From JACMLD01 sp033761915 (GTDB lineage Bacteria; Bacteroidota; Bacteroidia; Chitinophagales; Chitinophagaceae), in assembly GCA_033761915.1 (NCBI GenBank), contig JANRMC010000091.1, positions 1 through 12,975 on the forward strand: DNA of 12,975 nt, written 5' to 3'. This document shows, in pieces, positions 7,292 to 12,975 of the stretch. Both the position numbers and the translations under genes were made by a program. The notes below the pieces were generated by a model, which had not been told where the DNA came from, searched no databases, and saw only the letters and a list, made by a program, of their open reading frames with translations. Position 1 is the stretch's first letter. Every line of letters starts with the position of its first letter.

Positions 7292-7319
7292 AACCCCGCC
7301 ATTGTTGGCGGGGTTTTTT
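7292..7319 (+). terminator. Intrinsic terminator of the PepSY-like pair
   Basis: CCCCGCC (7294-7300), loop ATTGTT, GGCGGGG (7307-7313), then six T (7314-7319). AA before and TT after extend the pairing. It lies 35 nt after the stop of paralogue 2. The preceding bases 7279-7288 (GAAAGTGGAA) and 7291-7298 (CAACCCCG) recur at the second hairpin. Confidence 0.92.
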
Positions 7320-7454
7320 GTGGCAGCTATTCTTATCCTGTTATCGCCATTTGTAAAGCAGTAAACAATAACTGTAACCTGTTCAGCCCTTCATCGTCGT
7401 ATAAACAGTATTAATCAGGAAAAAAAGTTTTCTCATTAATTTGGTTGAAAGTGG

Positions 7455-7480
7455 AACAACCCCGTTTCTACGGGGTTGTT
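7455..7480 (+). terminator. Second intrinsic terminator-like hairpin, related to the first
   Basis: AACAACCCCGT (7455-7465), loop TTCT, ACGGGGTTGTT (7470-7480): a perfect 11-bp stem with a 4-nt loop, followed by a T-rich TATTTATTTT. It follows no annotated gene. It could back up the terminator at 7292-7319, or end an unannotated small RNA starting in 7320-7440. The same GAAAGTGGAA precedes it (7447-7456). Confidence 0.8.
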
Positions 7481-7490
7481 TATTTATTTT

Positions 7491-7536
7491 GCCGGCATAT
7501 GAACAATAAGCAACAGCCGTTGCGTCGCACCCTTCA
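7491..7536 (+). repeat. Dispersed intergenic repeat, copy C
   Basis: Starts with GCCGGCA (as in copy A, 1606-1612) and has the core TTGCGTCGCACCCTTCA at 7520-7536, identical over 17 nt to copy B (4546-4530, minus strand). The distance from GCC to the core is 29 nt, against 28 in copy A. It lies 10 nt after the second terminator hairpin, in the same orientation as the genes around it. Confidence 0.72.
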
Positions 7537-7563
7537 GCGGTAAGGCAAAGCTGTACGCAAACA

Positions 7564-7591
7564 TGGTAAACAATGTTTTTGTAATTTACCA
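7564..7591. promoter_or_regulatory. 7-bp inverted repeat before the dipeptidase gene
   Basis: TGGTAAA (7564-7570) and TTTACCA (7585-7591) are exact inverted arms with a 14-nt spacer, ending 14 nt before the ATG at 7606. This could be an operator or a weak 5' UTR stem. Arms of this length and AT content also arise by chance. Confidence 0.25.
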
Positions 7592-7605
7592 GCAAATGAA
7601 CTGTT

Positions 7606-8781
7606 ATGAAATGGATGACCGCCTTCTTTATGCTGCTATCTCTCACTGGTGTTACCCAGTCATACAAAAAAATACACGCAAAAGCTGTATTAATAGATAC
7701 ACACAACGATATACCTTCTACCGCTATAGAAAAAGGAGTAAGTTTTGACCAGTCTTTAAAAGGAGTAACGCATTCTGATTTACAGCGTATGAAAGAAGGC
7801 GGGGTGGATGTACAGTTGTTTTCTATCTGGTGCGATGGCAACCAACCCAACCCCTATGCATGGGCTAACCGGGAAATAGATACTGTAATGGCATGGTTAC
7901 AGCGTAACCCCAATAGCATGACGGAGGCTTTTAGCACAACGGCAATGCAAAAAGCGGTTAAGCAAAAAAAATTAGGGGTATTGTTTGGGATAGAAGGCGG
8001 CCATATGATAGAAAACGATTTACAAAAGCTGGAGGCTTTATACAATCGCGGCGCCAGGTATATGACGCTAACCTGGAACAATTCAACCAACTGGGCTACT
8101 TCTGCGCTGGATGAGACAACTCAAAAAGATTCTTTAAAACATAAGGGGCTTACTGCATTTGGCCGGCAGGTAGTACAAAAAATGAATGAACTGGGTATGC
8201 TGGTAGATCTGAGCCATGTGGGAGAACAAACTTTTTGGGATGCTATGGCCATTACCACTAAACCGGTACTGGTATCTCACAGTTGTGTTTACAGTTTATG
8301 CCCCCACCTCAGAAACCTGAAAGATGACCAGATAAAAGCTATTGGCAACAACGGGGGTGTAATACATTTAAATTTTTTCTCAGGCTTTTTAGATCCTGCA
8401 TTTGATAAAAGAAGTAAAGATTTTCTCGATCGTCATCGTAACGAATACGATTCTATGTTGCGCCTCAACCCAGAACCCTATTTTGCACAAGTATATTTAT
8501 TTAATAAGTATCCGCAAGAGGTAACAGCAATGCGGCCACCCCTGAGTGTGTTACTGGATCATTTAGATTATATAGTAAAACTGATAGGAGTAGATCATGT
8601 TGGCCTGGGCAGCGATTTTGATGGTGTAAACTCATTACCCCGCCAGTTGGATGATGTTACCACTTACCCGTTAATTACAAAAGCCCTTTTAGAAAAAGGG
8701 TATTCTAAAAAAGACGTTGTAAAAATTTTGGGGGGTAATTTCTTAAGAGTGTTGCAGGCTAATGAAGTGGCTGCAAAATAA
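7606..8781 (+). CDS. Secreted membrane-dipeptidase family protein (peptidase M19)
   Basis: A 391-residue protein with a short signal peptide (hydrophobic residues 4-18) and the complete metal site of the M19 (renal dipeptidase) family: HxD in DTHND (His33, Asp35), Glu130 in GIEGGHMIEND, His204 in DLSHVGE, His225 in LVSHS and Asp337 in GSDFDG. These ligands bind two zinc ions in a TIM-barrel hydrolase that cleaves dipeptides, including those with a D-residue at the C-terminal side. Relative to the human enzyme there is extra sequence before the last metal ligand (about 260-310). No lipobox is visible, so it is probably soluble in the periplasm or secreted. It is monocistronic and converges with the small minus-strand gene at 8859-9026. 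A role in peptide scavenging or cell-wall peptide turnover is inferred. Confidence 0.92.
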   Translation: MKWMTAFFMLLSLTGVTQSYKKIHAKAVLIDTHNDIPSTAIEKGVSFDQSLKGVTHSDLQRMKEGGVDVQLFSIWCDGNQPNPYAWANREIDTVMAWLQRNPNSMTEAFSTTAMQKAVKQKKLGVLFGIEGGHMIENDLQKLEALYNRGARYMTLTWNNSTNWATSALDETTQKDSLKHKGLTAFGRQVVQKMNELGMLVDLSHVGEQTFWDAMAITTKPVLVSHSCVYSLCPHLRNLKDDQIKAIGNNGGVIHLNFFSGFLDPAFDKRSKDFLDRHRNEYDSMLRLNPEPYFAQVYLFNKYPQEVTAMRPPLSVLLDHLDYIVKLIGVDHVGLGSDFDGVNSLPRQLDDVTTYPLITKALLEKGYSKKDVVKILGGNFLRVLQANEVAAK

Positions 8782-8783
8782 AA

Positions 8784-8803
8784 GCCCCTCTGCAAAGAAG
8801 GGC
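8784..8803 (-). terminator. Intrinsic terminator of the 55-codon minus-strand gene
   Basis: Read on the minus strand: GCCCTTC (8803-8797), loop TTTGCA, GAGGGGC (8790-8784), then TTTTATTTT. In RNA all seven stem positions pair, one as a G-U wobble. On the plus strand the same site has a C-A mismatch and no T-tract. It therefore points to a minus-strand transcript converging on the dipeptidase gene, whose stop lies 2 nt away. Confidence 0.72.
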
Positions 8804-8858
8804 CTAGCACAAACGTTGTGGTTTCAGAGGTAAGTGCTATTATCTTTAATCCGTTTTA

Positions 8859-9026
8859 TTAACGGCTATGACGCATATAACGGGGACGGTTCTCAATAGG
8901 AGAGTGACCCTGCAATACAATACACCATAAAAATTTTACAAAACGGGAAAGGTTGGATGAGGGGCGGTACACACTACGGTTAATTTGCGTTTGGTGTACA
9001 TTGAAATACATGCTATTTTTTTCCAT
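8859..9026 (-). CDS. Small basic protein, 55 residues, unknown function
   Basis: An ATG at 9024-9026 opens a 55-codon frame ending in TAA at 8859-8861. The product is strongly basic (8 Arg and 4 His against 2 Glu and no Asp) with a hydrophobic patch KFLWCIVL in the middle (31-38) and an Arg-rich C-terminus (NRPRYMRHSR). Support for a real gene is that it lies in a 391-bp gap otherwise without genes, is followed 55 nt downstream by a hairpin that works as a terminator only on this strand, and has an A/T-rich upstream region. I see no known domain. A nucleic-acid-binding or membrane-associated peptide would fit the charge, but that is a guess. The alternative is a small RNA in which the frame is accidental. 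Confidence 0.5.
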   Translation of the reverse strand: MEKNSMYFNVHQTQINRSVYRPSSNLSRFVKFLWCIVLQGHSPIENRPRYMRHSR

Positions 9027-9172
9027 TGATATTGGTTTTTGGTTCTATAAATTTCTACAAAACAACGCAATTATACAAGCTTTATTGCATCAAAATTAAT
9101 GCCGCAACGTAGTTTTTCTATTTCTTAACACCAAAAACCGCTGTATCTTGTTACAAGCAAAAGAAGTTACCT

Positions 9173-9727
9173 ATGAAAATCCGCCTCCTTTATATTGCCT
9201 GTCTTTTATTACCTGCTGCTGGTTTTGCACAAGGTGTGTTTTCTAATAAAACCAACCAGGCCATAGAAACCGTGTTGCAGGATTACAACAATCAATTCAA
9301 TACTATCAAAGGAAACCTGCTGCACGAAAATGAACAGGCCAGCACTTACCAGTCAACAGTTCAAATTCCCGGGGCTGCATCCTGTAAAATAATCATGTAT
9401 GCTAATCAGTCTGTTCAATGGCAGGCGGTATTGTACAGCAGCAATAATTTTGAAGAAAGCCGCAAGCGGTTTAAAGAATTATTCAGCCAGATAAAGAACA
9501 CCATTATTCGTATAGACAATGAGAAGCCTATAATTTTAAATGGCCGATTTGAAACACCTGAACCCGGCCATACGCAAACCGTTATTCCTTTTGACATATT
9601 ACCTGCCAACCGGTTTTCAAAAAAACTGCAGGTGTCTTTGGCCATGCAGCAGCAGGATAGTAATTGGAAGATAGTTTTAAATGTGCATGATGCACCGGCA
9701 AACACGCTGGCAATAGCAAATGATTAG
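9173..9727 (+). CDS. Secreted protein of unknown function
   Basis: A protein of 184 residues with a Sec signal peptide (MKIRLLYIACLLLPAAGFAQ, cleavage after AQ). The mature protein looks alpha/beta: an N-terminal helix (KTNQAIETVLQDYNNQFNTIKGN), strands around SCKIIMYA and WQAVLYSS, a helix FEESRKRFKELFSQIKNT, then strands (PFDIL, LQVSLAMQ, WKIVLNVHD). I recognise no catalytic motif and cannot name the family; the layout resembles small periplasmic proteins common in Bacteroidota. It has its own promoter region, divergent from the small basic-protein gene, and ends 7 bp before the convergent acetyltransferase gene without a visible terminator, so the two transcripts probably overlap. Confidence 0.75.
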   Translation: MKIRLLYIACLLLPAAGFAQGVFSNKTNQAIETVLQDYNNQFNTIKGNLLHENEQASTYQSTVQIPGAASCKIIMYANQSVQWQAVLYSSNNFEESRKRFKELFSQIKNTIIRIDNEKPIILNGRFETPEPGHTQTVIPFDILPANRFSKKLQVSLAMQQQDSNWKIVLNVHDAPANTLAIAND

Positions 9728-9734
9728 GCGGCCA

Positions 9735-10346
9735 TTACATAATCCGGTTAAATTTTAATTCTTTTATTGCCGGCCATTCACTTTTAAGAATACTATAATA
9801 CACACTATCTCTACGGCGGTTGTTGGGCATTTGCATATGGCTTCTTAATACACCTTCTTCATACGCTCCAATTTTTACTAAGGCAGCTTTTGCCCGTTCA
9901 TTTAAATTATCAGTTTTTATTTCCACTCTTTCAAAATTCAGCGCTTCAAACGCATAGCTCAGCAGTAAAAATTTGGCATTCATATTTACACCATCGCCCA
10001 TAGCTTCTTTAGCCAGCCAGCTCCAGCCAATTTCAATACGTTTATCAAAAAAAGAAATACTACCCAGGCTGGTAGAGCCCACTACTTTTTTTGTGTCTTT
10101 ATCAATAATAGCAAAAGGCATTCTTGCTTTTTGTTCAAAGGCCTGTAAAGCCTGTGTAACCCATGCTTCTAACTCGCCGGGCGCAGAAAGGTCTTTGGTA
10201 AAATATTGCCACACCGTAGCATCTTGTACCAGCGGCAGCATAGCAGCAGTGTCTGCAGGTTCCAGTTTTCTCAATAATACGCGGGCAGTTTCCAGCTCAA
10301 GCGTTGGTTTAAAAAATTTGTCAAAAGATTGTTGTTCTGTAAGCAT
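9735..10346 (-). CDS. GNAT-family N-acetyltransferase (RimJ/RimL-like)
   Basis: A 203-residue protein with the RimJ/RimL layout: N-terminal LETARVLLRKLEPAD (about 17-31), a strand with PFAIIDKDTKKVVGSTSL (77-94), the RIEIGWSWLAKEAMGDGVNMNAK segment whose GDGVN replaces the usual RGxG acetyl-CoA loop, and C-terminal FERVEIKTDNLNERAKAALVKIGAYEEG, the hallmark 'N..S...EK.GF' block in altered form. It transfers an acetyl group from acetyl-CoA to an amine; the substrate (ribosomal protein N-terminus, amino sugar or small molecule) cannot be told. It starts 14 bp after the stop of the YciO-type gene, so the two form an operon. Its 3' end is 7 bp from a convergent gene. Confidence 0.88.
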   Translation of the reverse strand: MLTEQQSFDKFFKPTLELETARVLLRKLEPADTAAMLPLVQDATVWQYFTKDLSAPGELEAWVTQALQAFEQKARMPFAIIDKDTKKVVGSTSLGSISFFDKRIEIGWSWLAKEAMGDGVNMNAKFLLLSYAFEALNFERVEIKTDNLNERAKAALVKIGAYEEGVLRSHMQMPNNRRRDSVYYSILKSEWPAIKELKFNRIM

Positions 10347-10360
10347 GGTATAAAAATAAA

Positions 10361-10978
10361 TTAATCATTTGTAAATGGCCATTCACCCAGCCCCTGGCGA
10401 ATGATTGCCGGTGCATCGCCGGTGCAATCAATAATGGTAGAAGGTATCATACCCCCAATGCCGCCATGCACTACAATATTGGTAAGGTTTTTAAAATTTT
10501 CATGCATAATCTCAGGGTCTGTATATTCTTCCACCATCTCTCCGGGCAGCGTGGCACTTAGTATGGGGTGCCCCAGCTCTTTTACAATGGCACGGGCAAT
10601 ATTATTATCCGGCACCCGCAAACCAATAGTATCTTTTTTACTCTTTAATATTTTAGGTACTTCTTTACTGGCGGGTAATATAAATGTAAACGGACCCGGC
10701 AAACAGGTTTTTAAAATACGATACAGCGGGGTGGAGATACTTTTTGTATACTGGCTCAAATCACTCAGATCATAACACACAAAAGAAAAATTGGCCTTAG
10801 CAGCATCTATATTTTTTATGCGTGCAATTTGTTCAATGGCTTTGTGCTGGTGAATGCTGCAACCCAAACCATAAATGGTATCGGTGGGGTAAATAATAAT
10901 TCCTCCTTTGCGTAAACAATCTGTAATGGTGGCTATGTTCCGGCTTTGCGGATTATCTGGGTGCACATGTAACAGCAT
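10361..10978 (-). CDS. Sua5/YciO/YrdC-family protein, YciO type
   Basis: A 205-residue cytoplasmic protein with the YrdC fold: HPDNPQ (6-11), GGIIIYPTDTIYGLGC (25-40), PGPFTFILP (94-102), TIGLRVPDN (117-125) and HGGIGGMIPSTIIDCTGD (171-188). The N-terminal HPDNPQ and the overall pattern are closer to E. coli YciO than to TsaC/Sua5, from memory of those proteins. The TsaC catalytic KxR position reads KNI (55-57) and the SxN position reads SAT (141-143), as in YciO, so threonylcarbamoyl-AMP synthesis for tRNA t6A is not assured. It lacks the C-terminal Sua5 domain. It is probably first in an operon with the acetyltransferase (14-bp gap). Repeat copy D and a hairpin lie upstream. Confidence 0.87.
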   Translation of the reverse strand: MLLHVHPDNPQSRNIATITDCLRKGGIIIYPTDTIYGLGCSIHQHKAIEQIARIKNIDAAKANFSFVCYDLSDLSQYTKSISTPLYRILKTCLPGPFTFILPASKEVPKILKSKKDTIGLRVPDNNIARAIVKELGHPILSATLPGEMVEEYTDPEIMHENFKNLTNIVVHGGIGGMIPSTIIDCTGDAPAIIRQGLGEWPFTND

Positions 10979-11057
10979 GCGGTAAAGTAAATAAAAAATA
11001 CGTACTGAGGCGTTTGTTTTTTGGTAGCCAGCTATGGTAACTCTGGTATATCATTGT

Positions 11058-11076
11058 TCCGCCTAAAAGAGGCGGA
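11058..11076. other. Stem-loop of unknown role between the YciO-type and M1 genes
   Basis: TCCGCCT (11058-11064), loop AAAAG, AGGCGGA (11070-11076): a perfect 7-bp GC-rich stem. No T-tract follows on either strand, so it is not a typical intrinsic terminator. It lies 20 nt from repeat copy D and about 80 nt upstream of the YciO-type start. Confidence 0.5.
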
Positions 11077-11095
11077 CATTTGTACTGCAGCACAA

Positions 11096-11140
11096 GTGTG
11101 CGACGCAACAGTTGCTGATGGCAGCACTGCTGCTGGTTAC
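11096..11140 (-). repeat. Dispersed intergenic repeat, copy D (degenerate)
   Basis: On the minus strand it runs from GTAACCAGC (11140-11132), which copy B shares, to TTGCGTCGCAC (11108-11098). The distance from GTAACC to the core is 32 nt, as in the other copies (31-32 from the same G). The core then diverges (ACACTT instead of ACCCTTC). It lies 32 nt after the stop of the M1 peptidase gene in the sense orientation. Its linker contains GCAGCA-C-TGCTGC (11121-11133), a self-complementary stretch. Confidence 0.62.
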
Positions 11141-11172
11141 ACACTATTACTTAATGCGATAATTTTTAATGA

Positions 11173-12975
11173 TTATTTCATTATTTTTTTAACCACCTGT
11201 AAGTTTTTATTGTCTTTGATGTGCAGCCAGTAAATGCCACGGGCAAGATGCGAGGTGGCAATAGTAATCAACTCATCAGCACCGCTGAGGGTTTGCTGTT
11301 GCTGCATTACCAATTGGCCGGCACTGTTGTATAAAGCCAGTTGCAACTGCTGGCCACTGGGGTTTTGTAATAAAATATTTAATTGTGTGGGCGATGGGTT
11401 GGGATAAATTCTTACATCGTTAACAACTGTGCTGCGGCTGCTAACTTTTTGGGTGGTTTTGTTGCGGGAGAGTATCCATAGTTTAGGATCTATAATCATG
11501 GTATCTGGCACAAAACCTACGTTTACTGAAAAGCGCTGGCCACTAAATGTATGGGGCACGGTAATGATAGAATCGCGGGTGGCATTTTTAAATTGCACCT
11601 GCACGGGCATTTCAAAAAAATTAACCGATGGGTGCGAGGTGGTTTGGTTCAGTTGAAAATTAATCCAGTTATTATTATTTAAAGTCCAGGTAGCCGTGTA
11701 GTCGGGGTAGCCTTCTCCGCTGTACCAATCTTTAAAAAATTCATTTAAAGAAATGCCAGCTGTTGTTTCTAAATGCTTTTGCAAATCGGCAGTGCGGGCA
11801 TAACCAAATTGTATTGCGGGGTCTGCCAGGTAAGCCCGTACGGCTGCAAAAAATTTTGCATCGCCCATAATACCCCGCAACATATGCAGCAGGTAAAAGC
11901 CTTTGTTATAACTAAGCCGGCCAGAGAAAATGCGGTTAACATTGGTGGTGTCTGGCACTTTTACACTGCCACCGGGCTGGCTGGTAATATTATTAATTAC
12001 GGCCTGTAAATTAGCCGGTATGCTGGCAGGTGCTGTGTTTTCAAAATAAATAATACCAGTAAAGGTGGCAAAGACCTCGTTCAGCCAAATATCTTCCCAA
12101 CTGGCGCAAGTAATTTTATCTCCAAACCACTGGTGCCCCAGTTCATGTGCAATTAAAAAATTCCAGGGCCATGCTATAAAGCTATTGGTTTGGTGTTCTA
12201 TACCACCGCCCCAGCCAAATTGCGTGTGGCCATATTTTTCTTTTATATAGGGGTAGGTGCCAAATACATTGCTGAATATTTGCAATGCCTCTTTTGTAAA
12301 ACGTTCTTCTGTTTGAAATACCGTAAAGTTCTCCGGATAGGTGTATGAAATAATGGGTAATTGTTTACCATCTATTAAAACACTATCGCGATATTCTGCA
12401 AAGTTGGTGGCAGCTAAACAAACCAGGTAACTGGTAATGGGGTAGCGGTGTTTAAAATAAGAATATCGTTTGCCATTGGCCGTCCAGTCTTGCACCAGCA
12501 CACCGTTGGATACGCCACGGTAAATATCAGGTGTGGTAATAAGTACATCTAAAGAATCGGCCTTATCATCCAGCCCGTTTTTACAGGGCCACCAGTCTTT
12601 GGCACCGTAGGGTTCACTCAGCGTCCAAATAATAGGCACGCCGGCATGCGTGGTTTGTGTAAAAGAACCAAAGCCGCCATCATCGGGCACGCCTTTATAA
12701 AAAATGGTAAGCGAATCTTTTTTAGCTGCGGTTAAAGTTACAGGCAGCTGAATTTGCAGGGTATTATTAGCAGCCTGCGTAAACAATAATTTGGTGCCAT
12801 GGTATAAAACACTATCTGTAGTAAGTGCAGCATTCAAATCAAAAACTAAAGTATTAGTAGCGGCAGTAATGGTAAAGTAAGAAGTAACTGCCCCTTTAAT
12901 GAACTTAACGGCAGGGTCTACCTCCCACTGGCAGCGGTAAAAAGAAATATCAAAATTGTTAGAAGCATGAGTTCC
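11173..12975 (-). CDS. M1-family metallopeptidase with T9SS sorting domain, 5' partial
   Basis: The frame is open through the right edge, so the apparent start near 12837 (a TTG) is internal; 600 residues are visible and the signal peptide lies outside. Numbering from the edge, the upstream beta domain (FDISFYRCQWEVDP, about 8-21) leads to the M1 substrate loop GGGIEHQ (256-262, in place of GGMEN), the zinc motif HELGH (277-281) and the third ligand Glu300, 19 residues after the second His, in NEVFATFTG (usually NEGFA). The last 80 or so residues form a type A T9SS C-terminal domain: an IYPNPS start, LYNSAGQLV, and RGIYWLHIKD before a basic end. Family knowledge predicts a secreted or surface aminopeptidase exported by the type IX system. 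It is followed by repeat copy D. Confidence 0.93.
   Translation of the reverse strand, partial: GTHASNNFDISFYRCQWEVDPAVKFIKGAVTSYFTITAATNTLVFDLNAALTTDSVLYHGTKLLFTQAANNTLQIQLPVTLTAAKKDSLTIFYKGVPDDGGFGSFTQTTHAGVPIIWTLSEPYGAKDWWPCKNGLDDKADSLDVLITTPDIYRGVSNGVLVQDWTANGKRYSYFKHRYPITSYLVCLAATNFAEYRDSVLIDGKQLPIISYTYPENFTVFQTEERFTKEALQIFSNVFGTYPYIKEKYGHTQFGWGGGIEHQTNSFIAWPWNFLIAHELGHQWFGDKITCASWEDIWLNEVFATFTGIIYFENTAPASIPANLQAVINNITSQPGGSVKVPDTTNVNRIFSGRLSYNKGFYLLHMLRGIMGDAKFFAAVRAYLADPAIQFGYARTADLQKHLETTAGISLNEFFKDWYSGEGYPDYTATWTLNNNNWINFQLNQTTSHPSVNFFEMPVQVQFKNATRDSIITVPHTFSGQRFSVNVGFVPDTMIIDPKLWILSRNKTTQKVSSRSTVVNDVRIYPNPSPTQLNILLQNPSGQQLQLALYNSAGQLVMQQQQTLSGADELITIATSHLARGIYWLHIKDNKNLQVVKKIMK

Larger units (their letters stand above)
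7257..7605. other. 349-bp intergenic region with two terminators and repeat copy C
   Basis: No coding frame of note on the plus strand. The gap holds a terminator (7292-7319), a stretch of about 120 bp without features, a second related hairpin (7455-7480), repeat copy C (7491-7536) and an inverted repeat before the dipeptidase gene (7564-7591). The second hairpin follows no gene, so a short unannotated transcript between 7320 and 7480 is possible. Confidence 0.6.

Noticed and set aside
6132..7403. Shared 12-mer CATCGTCGTATA at 6132-6143 and 7392-7403
   Set aside because: Several 12-nt identical pairs are expected by chance in a 13-kb window, and the flanks are unrelated.
7383..7850. Open frame of 155 codons on the minus strand across the dipeptidase start and the intergenic gap
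   Set aside because: It runs through terminator 2 and repeat copy C, opposes the M19 coding start, and reads as Cys- and Ser-rich nonsense without a domain.
8851..8865. CCGTT/AACGG inverted repeat at the end of the small basic-protein gene
   Set aside because: A 5-bp stem without a T-tract; the true terminator-like hairpin is further downstream at 8784-8803.
9973..10775. Plus-strand frames opposite the acetyltransferase and YciO-type genes (9973-10353, 10401-10775)
   Set aside because: They lie fully antisense to strongly supported enzymes and have Ser/Ile-rich low-complexity products with no motif.
10953..11233. Frames of 63 (-) and 70 (+) codons across repeat copy D
   Set aside because: They overlap on both strands, span the hairpin and the repeat, and run into neighbouring genes; repeat-derived open frames are not evidence of a gene.
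12835..12837. TTG as the start codon of the M1 peptidase gene
   Set aside because: The frame stays open for 46 more codons to the window edge and those residues look like the M1 N-terminal domain, so the start is outside the window.

Overview
The window looks like chromosomal DNA from a Bacteroidota bacterium, most likely of the Chitinophagaceae or a close relative. This is an inference from the gene families, not from a marker gene. The signs are a type IX secretion (T9SS) C-terminal sorting domain on an M1 metallopeptidase, tandem PepSY-like periplasmic proteins of a Bacteroidota type, many signal-peptide proteins ending in an 'AQ' cleavage site, moderate-to-low GC, and almost no Shine-Dalgarno sequences before the starts. 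I see no tRNA, rRNA, IS element, CRISPR array, phage gene or obvious foreign island. The window is mostly housekeeping and cell-envelope genes.

Layout, left to right. A membrane-anchored patatin-like lipase (+, cut by the left edge) converges on a two-gene minus-strand unit: a small secreted protein followed by a YegS/DgkB-type lipid kinase. Next on the minus strand is an OmpA-family lipoprotein with a strong bidirectional terminator. Divergent from it is a low-molecular-weight phosphatase/thioredoxin-type arsenate reductase (+) with a perfect 10-bp inverted repeat upstream. Then come two minus-strand genes, an AcpH-like ACP phosphodiesterase and a secreted protein of unknown function. After a 438-bp divergent intergenic region there are two tandem PepSY-like paralogues (+), a 349-bp gap with two related terminator hairpins, and a secreted M19 zinc dipeptidase (+). 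A 55-codon minus-strand small gene with its own terminator follows, then a secreted unknown protein (+), a GNAT acetyltransferase and a YciO-type Sua5/YrdC protein (both -, one operon), and finally an M1 aminopeptidase-like protein with a T9SS sorting domain (-, cut by the right edge).

No multi-gene novel system is visible. The least explained structure is in the non-coding DNA. (1) A dispersed intergenic element of about 45-50 bp has four copies (1602-1650, 4530-4579, 7491-7536, 11096-11140). They share a TTGCGTCGCAC core, 31-33 nt after a GTARCC-like box, and three of the four lie sense-oriented just after a stop codon. (2) Two hairpins between the PepSY pair and the dipeptidase share the same 18 bases (GAAAGTGGAA, then CAACCCCG) although their stems differ, and a GTTG/CAAC pairing in each could compete with the hairpin. 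(3) A short basic ORF at 8859-9026 (-) is followed by a hairpin that pairs fully and has a U-tract only on that strand.

Functionally, most of the coding genes act in or beyond the cell envelope (lipase, lipid kinase, OmpA, two peptidases, PepSY-like and unknown secreted proteins). The cytoplasmic ones (ArsC-like, AcpH, GNAT, YciO) are unrelated single enzymes. The order suggests separate small transcription units rather than one pathway.
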